A stretch of DNA of 8,613 nucleotides from Rhodothermaceae bacterium (lineage in GTDB: Bacteria; Bacteroidota; Rhodothermia; Rhodothermales; Rubricoccaceae): NCBI GenBank assembly GCA_013003465.1, contig JABDIZ010000216.1, positions 1 to 8,613 of the forward strand, in the 5' to 3' direction. Each line of letters begins with the position of its first letter. Within the stretch, counting starts at the first letter, position 1. Of this stretch, positions 1 to 6,692 are shown in pieces. Under the pieces are notes generated by a model, which saw only the letters and a list, made by a program, of their open reading frames with translations, had not been told where the DNA came from and did no database searches. The position numbers and the translations under genes were made by a program.

Positions 1-206
1 GTGCTGTCCATTAGAGCCTCTGTCGCCCGAAGGTCCGCTGCCAGTTGTTGCAGATAGACCTGCTCTTGGGCTCGGTCGGCCCGCGCCTCCCCCCACGCCG
101 AAATCTGAAACCCAATCACCACGCCCAGCACCACAATCACAATTTCGAGCACAACGGCGAACCAGTTTTGCTCCTGGATGGCGCGGCGGAGGCGGGCGAG
201 GATCAT
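1..206 (-). CDS. DUF6090-like small membrane protein, 5' part only
   Basis: The gene reads leftward from an ATG at 206-204 and runs off the window. The 68 visible codons begin MILARLRRAIQEQNWFAVVL. They show a short basic amphipathic start (residues 1-12), one hydrophobic segment (about 16-36, containing EIVIVVLGVVIGFQ), a conserved-looking tryptophan after it (SAWGEAR), and then a charged helical stretch rich in Q, A, R and D. This 'LRR..QNW..V.LEF.IVVLGV.IGFQ..W.EAR' pattern is typical of small single-pass membrane proteins annotated as DUF6090 in Bacteroidota and Proteobacteria. Their function is unknown, and I infer none. The N-terminus is probably cytoplasmic (positive-inside), with the coiled-coil-like part outside. 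The gene diverges from ileS across 166 bp. No Shine-Dalgarno sequence precedes the ATG. The family call rests on remembered sequence character and is moderately sure; the reading frame is very likely real. Confidence 0.72.
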   Translation of the reverse strand, partial: MILARLRRAIQEQNWFAVVLEIVIVVLGVVIGFQISAWGEARADRAQEQVYLQQLAADLRATEALMDS

Positions 207-372
207 GGGGCTTGCTTGGGTCCGGGCGCAAAGTACGAGGCTGCAAGGGTTTAGCGCGACGAGGGCCCTAGCCGTCTCCGCCGAATCCATTTCGCACCAA
301 CATCGCCAAGACGAGCCAGAGCGCGTGATATCTTGAGCGCTTCCCCATCCGCCGTAGAAGACGCCCTCCGCC
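207..372. other. divergent intergenic region, DUF6090-like / ileS
   Basis: These 166 bp separate two divergent starts and must hold the upstream signals of both genes. On the plus strand, TATCTTGA at 329-336 resembles the Bacteroidota -7 element TAnnTTTG (one T missing) and lies 36 bp before the ileS ATG, but no clear -33 TTG accompanies it. I see no T-box-like stem-loop or terminator, no convincing Shine-Dalgarno sequence before ileS and no open reading frame worth calling. Confidence 0.4.
229..235 (-). promoter_or_regulatory. weak Bacteroidota-like -7 box for the leftward gene
   Basis: On the minus strand this reads TACTTTG, 22 bp before the ATG at 206. The Bacteroidota primary-sigma consensus is TAnnTTTG with a TTG about 20 bp upstream. 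Here the spacer inside the box is one base short, and no TTG lies at the right distance. It is the only such sequence in the short leader, but the match is weak. Confidence 0.2.
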
Positions 373-3300
373 ATGCCCCGCTACCCCGAGGTCGATTCGT
401 TCGAGCACGTCGCCGTCGAAGAGGCCGTGCTCGACCGCTGGCAGCGCGAGGACACCTTCGCGCAGAGCCTCGCTATCCGCGCGGACGCGCCGCACTTCGT
501 CTTCTACGAAGGCCCGCCGACGGCCAACGGCAAGCCGGGCGTTCACCACGTCCTGGCGCGGACGCTCAAGGACCTCTTCTGCCGCTACAAGACGATGAAG
601 GGCTTCCGCGTCGACCGCAAGGCGGGCTGGGACACGCACGGCCTCCCCGTCGAGATTGAGGTCGAGAAAGAACTGGGCCTCGAAGGGCGGCACCAGGTCG
701 AGGAGTATGGCATCGCCAAGTACAACGCGGCCTGCCGCGAGAGCGTGCTGCGCTACAAAGACCTATGGGACGAGATCACCGTCCGCATGGGCTACTGGGT
801 GGACCTCTCCGATCCGTACGTCACGTTCAAGAACACCTACATCGAGTCGGTCTGGGCACTCCTCCAGACCATCCATCAGAAAGGCTTTCTGTACCAGGGG
901 CACAAGATCCAATGGTACAGCCCGGCCAACGGGACCGTGCTCTCCTCGCACGAGGTGTCGCTCGGCTACAAGGAGGTGCAGGACGTTTCCATCGTGACGC
1001 GCGCACGGCTCGTCGGCGAGGACCACACGTATCTCCTCGCGTGGACGACCACGCCGTGGACCATCCCGTCGAACGCCGCGATGGCAGTGGGGGACACCAT
1101 CCGCTACGTCAAGGTGCGGCAGGTGCAGGAGGATGGCACCGAGGAGTTTCTGATCCTCGCCGAAGCCCGCGCCGCTGCTACGTTGAAAGGCGACTATGAA
1201 GTGGTCGAAGAACTGACCGGGGCCGATCTGGTCGGGCGGCGGTACGAGCCGATGTGGCCCACCTTCGCCGAGGAGTTGGGCGCCGAGGCCGCCTGGGTCG
1301 TCGTGGCCGCGCGCTACGTGACGACCGAGGACGGCACCGGCATTGTGCACACGGCTCCGGCCTTCGGCGCTGACGACTTCCTGACCGGACAGAAGCACGG
1401 TCTGCCCGTGCTCAACCCCGTCCGCCCCGACGGCACGTTCGAGCCGACGTTCGGCGATATCGGCGGCCTCTGGTTCAAGGACGCCGACCGGCCCATCATC
1501 CGCGACCTCACCGCGCGGGGTCTGCTCTACCGCGAGGACTCCTACCTCCACAACTACCCGCACGACTGGCGCAAGGGCACGCCGCTGATGTCGTACCCGG
1601 TCGAGAGCTGGTTCATCCGCACGACGGCCATCAAGGACCGGCTGATCGCGCTCAACGACACGATCAACTGGCAGCCCGAGGGCATCGGCACCGGGCGCTT
1701 CGGGCAGTGGCTCGAAAACAACGTGGACTGGGCGCTCTCGCGGATGCGCTACTGGGGCACGCCGCTTCCCATCTGGGTGAGCGACGAGGACCCGAGCTAC
1801 CTCGAAGTCATCGGCTCCATCGAAGAGTTGAAGGCGAAGGTCGGCGGCGTCTTCCCGCAAGCGGCGATCAACCCGGAAACGGGCGAGGTGGACCTGCACC
1901 GCCCGTTCGTAGATGCCATCACCTGGCCCGCACCCAACGGCGGCACGATGCGCCGCGTCGAGGACCTGATCGACGTGTGGTTCGATTCGGGGGCGATGCC
2001 GTTCGCGCAGTGGCACTACCCGTTCGAGAACGAGCAGCGCTTCCTCGATAACTTCCCGGCCGACTTCATCGCCGAGGGCGTCGATCAGACGCGCGGCTGG
2101 TTCTACACGATGCACGCCATCGCGGCCCTCGTGATGGACTCGGTGGCCTACAAGAACGTGGTCGTCAACGGCCTCGTCCTCGACGCCGACGGGGCGAAGA
2201 TGTCGAAGTCGCTGGGCAACGCCGTCGATCCCTTCGAGGCCATCGCCACGCACGGCGCCGACCCGGTGCGCTGGACCATGATGGCCGCCTCGCCGCCGTG
2301 GGAGAACCTCCGCTATTCCGACGCGGCCATCTTGGAGACGCGCCGCAAAGTCTTCGGCACGCTCGTCAACACGTACCGCTTCTTCGCCACGTACGCCAAC
2401 CTCGACGGCTTCGTCTACGACGCGAAGACGCGCCTCGCGCCCGAGCACCGCAGCGAACTGGATCGCTGGATCCTTTCGCGCCTGAACTCTACGATCCGCG
2501 AAGCGGACGCCGAGTACGCCGCCTACCACCCGACGCGCGCCGCGCGCGCCGTCGAAACGTTCGTGGACGGCCTCTCGAACTGGTACCTCCGCCGCAGCCG
2601 CCGCCGGTTCTGGAAGACGGAAGACGATGGCGACAAGCGCGCTGCCTACGAGACGCTCTACGAATGCCTCCGTGCCACGGCGCAGCTCATGGCGCCCATC
2701 GCGCCGTTCTTCGCCGAATGGCTCTTCGGCTCGCTGACCGGCGACGAGACGAGCGTCCACCTCACCGACTTCCCGGAGGTCGAGGAGGCCGTGGTGGATG
2801 CCCCGCTGGAACACCGCATGGGTCTCGCCCGGCAGATCGCGACGAATGTGCTCGCCCTCCGCAACGAGGCGGGCATCAACGTGCGGCAGCCGCTCGGGCG
2901 CGTGCTCGTCGTCACGGGCGTCGGCGGCGTGGATGCGGACGAGGTGCGTTCGGTCGAAGGCATCGTGCTGGACGAGGTGAACGTCAAGGCGCTGGAGACG
3001 ATCAGCGCATCGAGCGGCGTCATTCACAAATCGGCCAAGCCCAACTTCAAGGCGCTCGGCAAGCGCCTCGGCCCGCTCATGAAAGCCGCCAACGCCGCCG
3101 TCCGCGCGCTCGACACGGACGCCATCACGCGCTACGAAGACGAAGGCCGCCTCACGCTCGCCCTCGATGGTGAACCCGTTGTGTTTGAAACAGGTGATCT
3201 GGAGATCACGAGCGAAGGCATCGAAGGCCAACTCGTCCGGCAGGAGGGGGGGGTCACGGTCGCGCTCGACACGACGCTCACCGCCGTACTCCGGGCCGAG

Positions 3301-3573
3301 GGCCTCGCGCGCGAGTTCATCAACCGCGTCCAGAATCTCCGCAAAGCGGCCGATTTCGACGTAGCCGACCGAATCGTGATTACCTTTGCCGCCCCCGACG
3401 ACGAAGCTGCCGCCGTTGTGGCGCATGCCGACACCATTCGGTCCGAGACGCTTGCGCTCGCCCTGAATCGGGTCCTTAACGGCACCGCGCCCAGTGGCGA
3501 TCTCGTTGAGACGGTCGACCTCGTCGGCACGCCTGTGACCATCGGCGTACGCCGGGCCCAAGAATCGGCCTGA
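373..3573 (+). CDS. ileS: isoleucyl-tRNA synthetase, IleRS2 (eukaryote-like) type
   Basis: This 1066-residue cytoplasmic class I synthetase charges tRNA-Ile with isoleucine and edits misactivated valine. Visible landmarks in order are: the catalytic N-terminus with PPTANGKPGVHH (residues 48-59); the CP1 editing domain with AWTTTPWT (223-230) and GTGIVHTAPAFGADD (321-335, holding the editing-site Asp); ENNVDWALSR (448-457); the KMSKS loop (609-613); the anticodon-binding helical domain (about 680-830); and a C-terminal domain. The length, the eukaryote-like sequence style and the absence of a C-terminal Cys4 zinc finger (only three Cys in total, none C-terminal) mark it as IleRS2 rather than IleRS1. 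Oddly, the HIGH signature is GVHH at residues 56-59. The ATG at 373 places the first helix and the signature at the usual distance, although no Shine-Dalgarno sequence is seen. It leads a same-strand run with the DksA-like gene and lspA. Confidence 0.97.
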   Translation: MPRYPEVDSFEHVAVEEAVLDRWQREDTFAQSLAIRADAPHFVFYEGPPTANGKPGVHHVLARTLKDLFCRYKTMKGFRVDRKAGWDTHGLPVEIEVEKELGLEGRHQVEEYGIAKYNAACRESVLRYKDLWDEITVRMGYWVDLSDPYVTFKNTYIESVWALLQTIHQKGFLYQGHKIQWYSPANGTVLSSHEVSLGYKEVQDVSIVTRARLVGEDHTYLLAWTTTPWTIPSNAAMAVGDTIRYVKVRQVQEDGTEEFLILAEARAAATLKGDYEVVEELTGADLVGRRYEPMWPTFAEELGAEAAWVVVAARYVTTEDGTGIVHTAPAFGADDFLTGQKHGLPVLNPVRPDGTFEPTFGDIGGLWFKDADRPIIRDLTARGLLYREDSYLHNYPHDWRKGTPLMSYPVESWFIRTTAIKDRLIALNDTINWQPEGIGTGRFGQWLENNVDWALSRMRYWGTPLPIWVSDEDPSYLEVIGSIEELKAKVGGVFPQAAINPETGEVDLHRPFVDAITWPAPNGGTMRRVEDLIDVWFDSGAMPFAQWHYPFENEQRFLDNFPADFIAEGVDQTRGWFYTMHAIAALVMDSVAYKNVVVNGLVLDADGAKMSKSLGNAVDPFEAIATHGADPVRWTMMAASPPWENLRYSDAAILETRRKVFGTLVNTYRFFATYANLDGFVYDAKTRLAPEHRSELDRWILSRLNSTIREADAEYAAYHPTRAARAVETFVDGLSNWYLRRSRRRFWKTEDDGDKRAAYETLYECLRATAQLMAPIAPFFAEWLFGSLTGDETSVHLTDFPEVEEAVVDAPLEHRMGLARQIATNVLALRNEAGINVRQPLGRVLVVTGVGGVDADEVRSVEGIVLDEVNVKALETISASSGVIHKSAKPNFKALGKRLGPLMKAANAAVRALDTDAITRYEDEGRLTLALDGEPVVFETGDLEITSEGIEGQLVRQEGGVTVALDTTLTAVLRAEGLAREFINRVQNLRKAADFDVADRIVITFAAPDDEAAAVVAHADTIRSETLALALNRVLNGTAPSGDLVETVDLVGTPVTIGVRRAQESA

Positions 3574-3604
3574 GCACTCCTGTCCCCCTTAGCCTCTTGT
3601 GATC

Positions 3605-4021
3605 ATGTCTACTGAAGCCAACGCCTCGACGGCCGCTGATGTGCGCCGTACCCCGTTTTCCGATGAGGAACTCCAGGAATTCGCCGACATCATCGAAGCG
3701 AAGCGCGAGACCGCGCTCGCCGAAGTGGACGACATGCGCGCGCAGATCAATGACCAGCGCGAGCACGAAAGCGATTCGGCCTACTCCTTTCACATGGCCG
3801 ATGCAGGCACGGACGCGATGGAGCTCGAGAAGCTCTACCTCATGATCGCCCGCCAGCAGAAGTACATCGGCTACCTGGACCGCGCGCTCGACCGCATCGA
3901 GAACAAGACGTACGGCATCTGCCGCGTGACGGGCGAGCCCATCGCCAAGGAACGCCTGCTGGCCGTGCCGCACACCGAGATCTCGGTGGCCGCCAAGAAG
4001 AAGGAGCAGAAGCGCCGCTAG
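3605..4021 (+). CDS. DksA/TraR-family RNA polymerase-binding regulator, degenerate zinc finger
   Basis: The protein has 138 residues from the ATG at 3605. A GTG six bases upstream at 3599 is in frame and would add two residues, but the ATG is preferred. After a short polar head comes a long helical part (about 18-100) that fits the DksA coiled-coil hairpin, with an acidic turn MADAGTDA in the middle that could correspond to the tip inserted into the RNA polymerase secondary channel. The C-terminal module reads TYGICRVTGEPIAKERLLAV, then VPHTE and a basic tail. It matches the DksA/TraR zinc-finger fold in sequence, but only the first of four cysteines remains, so zinc binding is unlikely. Bacteroidota homologues commonly show this. 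The family is known to adjust transcription initiation with growth state; that role here is inferred. It starts 31 bp after ileS. Confidence 0.9.
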   Translation: MSTEANASTAADVRRTPFSDEELQEFADIIEAKRETALAEVDDMRAQINDQREHESDSAYSFHMADAGTDAMELEKLYLMIARQQKYIGYLDRALDRIENKTYGICRVTGEPIAKERLLAVPHTEISVAAKKKEQKRR

Positions 4022-4026
4022 TCCCT

Positions 4027-4091
4027 GTTGCGTATCGCGTATTGCGTGTTGAACGGCACCTCTACGCAACACGCAACACGCAACACGTAAC
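4027..4091 (+). repeat. heptamer-built inverted repeat between the dksA-like gene and lspA
   Basis: The left arm 4027-4051 is made of 7-bp units GTTGCGT, ATCGCGT and ATTGCGT plus GTTG. The right arm 4067-4091 is CAACACG three times exactly, plus TAAC. The arms pair over 25 positions: 21 Watson-Crick pairs, one G·U (4030/4088) and three mismatches (4034/4084, 4036/4082, 4041/4077). The inner 10 bp are perfect, and the loop is 15 nt (4052-4066). It fills nearly all of the 77-bp spacer and ends 7 bp before the lspA ATG. No T-run follows, so it is not a classic intrinsic terminator. It may be an interspersed palindromic repeat, an mRNA hairpin that affects lspA translation, or both. Confidence 0.85.
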
Positions 4092-4098
4092 GGTCTCC

Positions 4099-4758
4099 AT
4101 GCGCGTACTCTGGGTCACGCTGCTCATTCTCGCCGCCGATCAGATCACCAAGGTCTGGGTGAAGCTGACGATGCTGCCGCAGGAGTCGATTCCTGTGCTG
4201 GGCAATTTCTTCCGGCTCACGTTCACCGAAAACCCAGGGATGGCGTTTGGCCTGTCGCTGGGCTCGAAGCTGTTCCTGACGCTTTTCTCGCTCGTTGCGA
4301 CGGTGCTGATCGGCGTATACCTGTGGCACGTTCGCAAAGGGCCGACGGGCTACCGGGTCGCGCTGGCGCTCATCCTGGGCGGAGCGCTCGGCAACATCAT
4401 CGACCGCGTCTTCTACGGGCTGATCTGGGGCTACGACCGGCTCTTCTACGGCAACGTGGTGGACTTCATCCACTTCGACATCTGGCGGGGTGTGGTGCCC
4501 GAAAGCGTGCCGCTGCTTGGCGGGCGCTACTTCGCCATCTTCCCGATTGGCAACATCGCGGATCTGGCGATCATTGGCGGCGTGGCGGCGATCATCCTCT
4601 TCCAGCGGCGCTTTCACAACGCGATGGTGGAGGCCGAGTCGGCCCGGGCGGAGATGGCCCCGGCGATGGAGCCGGTGGCCTCGGTAGCGCCGCCTGTGGA
4701 CGGAATGGCTTCGGTGCCTCCCACGCCGATGGCAGGCGAGGAGTCGGCCGCCGGCTGA
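4099..4758 (+). CDS. lspA: lipoprotein signal peptidase (signal peptidase II)
   Basis: This 219-residue integral inner-membrane aspartyl protease removes signal peptides from lipidated prolipoproteins. It shows the family boxes: ADQITKVWVK near the N-terminus (D14), FTENPGMAFGL (42-52), GGALGNIIDR (94-103), VVDFIHF (120-126) and FPIGNIADLAI (148-158). D122 and D155 are the expected catalytic aspartates. Four hydrophobic segments lie at about 1-16, 55-78, 86-102 and 152-170. The loop between the two catalytic boxes is longer than in E. coli, as is common in Bacteroidota. After residue 171 there is a roughly 48-residue polar, then Ala/Pro-rich, tail beyond the normal end of the family. The ATG at 4099 is chosen because MRVLWVTLL leads straight into the first membrane helix; a TTG 57 bp upstream would translate the repeat. 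No Shine-Dalgarno sequence is seen. Confidence 0.95.
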   Translation: MRVLWVTLLILAADQITKVWVKLTMLPQESIPVLGNFFRLTFTENPGMAFGLSLGSKLFLTLFSLVATVLIGVYLWHVRKGPTGYRVALALILGGALGNIIDRVFYGLIWGYDRLFYGNVVDFIHFDIWRGVVPESVPLLGGRYFAIFPIGNIADLAIIGGVAAIILFQRRFHNAMVEAESARAEMAPAMEPVASVAPPVDGMASVPPTPMAGEESAAG

Positions 4759-4806
4759 CGCATTCAGCCGCACGGGTTCTTCCACAGCACAGGGGAGGGG
4801 CGTCGG

Positions 4807-4814
4807 TATATTTC
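4807..4814 (+). promoter_or_regulatory. possible Bacteroidota-type -7 box upstream of lepA
   Basis: TATATTTC matches seven of eight positions of TAnnTTTG (counting the two n) and lies 75 bp before the lepA start, in the only AT-rich patch of the 131-bp gap. It is flanked by GGGGCG (4797-4802) and CGCCCC (4815-4820), which are complementary and could form a 6-bp stem around the box. I see no good -33 TTG at the usual spacing, so this is tentative. It would allow lepA to be transcribed separately from lspA. Confidence 0.33.
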
Positions 4815-4837
4815 CGCCCCCCCGGAATTCGTTGATG

Positions 4838-4857
4838 GGGCGCAGCGTCCTGCGCCC
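4838..4857 (+). repeat. perfect 8-bp palindromic hairpin in the lepA leader
   Basis: GGGCGCAG (4838-4845) and CTGCGCCC (4850-4857) are exact reverse complements around the 4-base loop CGTC. A G·U pair (4837/4858) could extend the stem. No T-run follows, and it lies 32 bp before the lepA GTG. A Rho-independent terminator for lspA is therefore unlikely; an interspersed palindromic element or a leader hairpin is more plausible. Confidence 0.7.
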
Positions 4858-4889
4858 TGCTGTGCTTCCCACTAGCCTCGTCGCCGGAC

Positions 4890-6692
4890 GTGGATCTCCA
4901 GCGCATCCGCAACTTCTGCATCATCGCCCACATCGACCACGGGAAAAGCACCCTGGCCGACCGGCTGCTCGAACAGACGGGCACGCTCACGCAGCGCGAG
5001 ATGCAGGCCCAGGTCCTCGACTCGATGGACCTCGAGCGCGAGCGCGGCATCACCATCAAGAGCCATGCGATCCGCATGGGCTACACCGCGCCGGACGGGA
5101 AGGACTACATCCTCAACCTGATCGACACGCCGGGGCACGTGGATTTCACCTACGAGGTGAGCCGCGCGCTCAACGCGTGTGAGGGCGCCATTCTGGTCGT
5201 GGACGCCGCGCAAGGCATCGAGGCGCAGACGATCTCCAACCTCTACCTCGCCCTCGAAGCGGATCTGGAGATCATCCCAGTCCTCAACAAGGTGGACCTG
5301 CCGAGCGCCCGACCTGACGTGGTCGCGGCGACGATCACCGACCTGATCGGGGGGAATCCCGAGGACGTGTTGCAGGTCAGCGCCAAGACCGGCGCGGGCG
5401 TGGACGCCGTGCTCGAAGCCATCGTGCGTCGCGTGCCGCACCCCACCGGTGACCCCGAGGCACCGCTCAAAGCCATCATCTTCGATTCGGTCTACGACAC
5501 CTTCCGCGGCTCGGTCGTCTACACGCGCGTCTTCGACGGCACGCTCCGCACGGGCGACCCGATCCTCTTCATGGCGACCAAACAGAAGTACAACGCCGAG
5601 GAGATCGGGGTGCTCAAGCTGGGGATGCAGCCGGTGAAAGAGCTGACAGCGGGCGAGGTGGGCTACATCATCGGCTCCGTCAAAGATGTCCACGACACGA
5701 AGGTGGGCGATACGGTGACCAATTCCCGTACGCCCGCTGCCGAGGCCGTGCCGGGTTTCCGCGATGTCAAGCCGATGGTCTTCTCGGGGCTCTACCCGAC
5801 CGACGCCGACGACTTCGAGGACCTGCGCGCCTCGCTCGACAAACTCCAACTCAACGACGCTGCGCTGACCTACGAGCCGGAGACCTCCGCCGCGCTCGGT
5901 TTCGGCTTCCGCGTCGGCTTTCTGGGGATGCTCCACATGGAGATCGTCCAGGAGCGCCTCGACCGCGAGTTTGGCCTCGACATCATCACGACGCTCCCGA
6001 ACGTGCGCTACACCGTCGCGCTCACCGACGGCGAGGAGGTGTCCGTCGAGAACCCGAGCGAGATGCCGGGCACGGGCGTCATCGATGAGATCCGCGAGCC
6101 GTATATCAAAGCACAGATCATCACGCCGTCGGAGTACATCGGGACGCTGATGCAGCTCTGCCAGGACCGCCGCGGCGTCTACGTCAACACGCAGTACCTC
6201 GACCCCGAGCGCGTCGACCTCCAGTACGAGTTGCCGCTGGCCGAGATCGTCTTCGACTTCTACGACCGCCTCAAGTCGGTCTCGCGGGGCTACGCTTCGC
6301 TCGACTACGAGTTCATCGGCGAGCGCACCTCGAACCTCGTCAAGCTCGACGTGATGCTCAACGGCGACCCTGTCGATGCGCTCTCGACGATCGTGCACCG
6401 CGACAAGGCCTATTACATGGGCCGCCGTCTCGCCCGCAAGCTCAAGGAACTGATCCCGCGACAGCTCTTCGAGGTCGCCATTCAGGCCGCCATCGGCGCG
6501 AAGGTGATTGCGCGCGAGACGGTCAAGCCGCTCCGCAAGGACGTGACGGCCCGCTGCTACGGTGGCGACATCTCGCGCAAGCGCAAGCTGCTGGAGAAGC
6601 AGAAGGAAGGCAAGAAGCGGATGAAGCAGGTCGGTGCGGTGGAAGTGCCGCAGGAGGCGTTTCTCGCGGTCCTCTCGATGGGAGACGACTGA
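4890..6692 (+). CDS. lepA: elongation factor 4 (LepA), translational GTPase
   Basis: This 600-residue protein is a normal length for LepA. EF4 binds ribosomes, resembles EF-G without domain IV, and is linked to back-translocation, ribosome assembly or initiation. The GTPase boxes are all intact: AHIDHGKST (13-21), RGITI (52-56), DTPGH with the catalytic His (79-83), NKVD (133-136) and SAK (164-166). Domain II and the EF-G-like domains follow. The LepA-specific C-terminal domain includes YGGDISRKRKLLEKQKEGKK and ends EAFLAVLSMGDD. The start is GTG at 4890: the normal LepA N-terminus (…RIRNFCIIAHIDHGK) begins just after it, and an in-frame TGA lies at 4833 with no ATG between. The last base of its TGA stop is the first base of the next gene's ATG. 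No Shine-Dalgarno sequence is seen. Confidence 0.97.
   Translation: MDLQRIRNFCIIAHIDHGKSTLADRLLEQTGTLTQREMQAQVLDSMDLERERGITIKSHAIRMGYTAPDGKDYILNLIDTPGHVDFTYEVSRALNACEGAILVVDAAQGIEAQTISNLYLALEADLEIIPVLNKVDLPSARPDVVAATITDLIGGNPEDVLQVSAKTGAGVDAVLEAIVRRVPHPTGDPEAPLKAIIFDSVYDTFRGSVVYTRVFDGTLRTGDPILFMATKQKYNAEEIGVLKLGMQPVKELTAGEVGYIIGSVKDVHDTKVGDTVTNSRTPAAEAVPGFRDVKPMVFSGLYPTDADDFEDLRASLDKLQLNDAALTYEPETSAALGFGFRVGFLGMLHMEIVQERLDREFGLDIITTLPNVRYTVALTDGEEVSVENPSEMPGTGVIDEIREPYIKAQIITPSEYIGTLMQLCQDRRGVYVNTQYLDPERVDLQYELPLAEIVFDFYDRLKSVSRGYASLDYEFIGERTSNLVKLDVMLNGDPVDALSTIVHRDKAYYMGRRLARKLKELIPRQLFEVAIQAAIGAKVIARETVKPLRKDVTARCYGGDISRKRKLLEKQKEGKKRMKQVGAVEVPQEAFLAVLSMGDD

Noticed and set aside
45..254. 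Plus-strand open frame at the left end
   Set aside because: It lies opposite the DUF6090-like gene, and its product is His/Pro/Gly-rich without domain character. The minus-strand frame has a clear membrane helix.
207..372. T-box or other riboswitch controlling ileS
   Set aside because: The region is short and I find no T-box sequence, specifier hairpin or terminator; T-box control is also not expected in this kind of organism.
2298..3173. Plus-strand alternative frame within the ileS 3' half
   Set aside because: The product is Arg/Pro/Ala-rich and overlaps the ileS anticodon-binding domain entirely; it is a frame shadow.
763..3561. Very long open frame antisense to ileS (over 900 codons)
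   Set aside because: It is a codon-bias shadow of a GC-rich gene: the sequence is R/V/D/E/H-rich with no recognisable domain, while the plus-strand frame is unmistakable ileS.
4027..4091. CRISPR array or intrinsic terminator
   Set aside because: The units are only 7 bp with no spacers, so it is not CRISPR. No T-run follows the stem, so it is not a classic terminator.
4042..4098. Upstream TTG start for LspA
   Set aside because: It would translate the heptamer repeat into a polar lead before the first membrane helix. The ATG at 4099 fits the family N-terminus.
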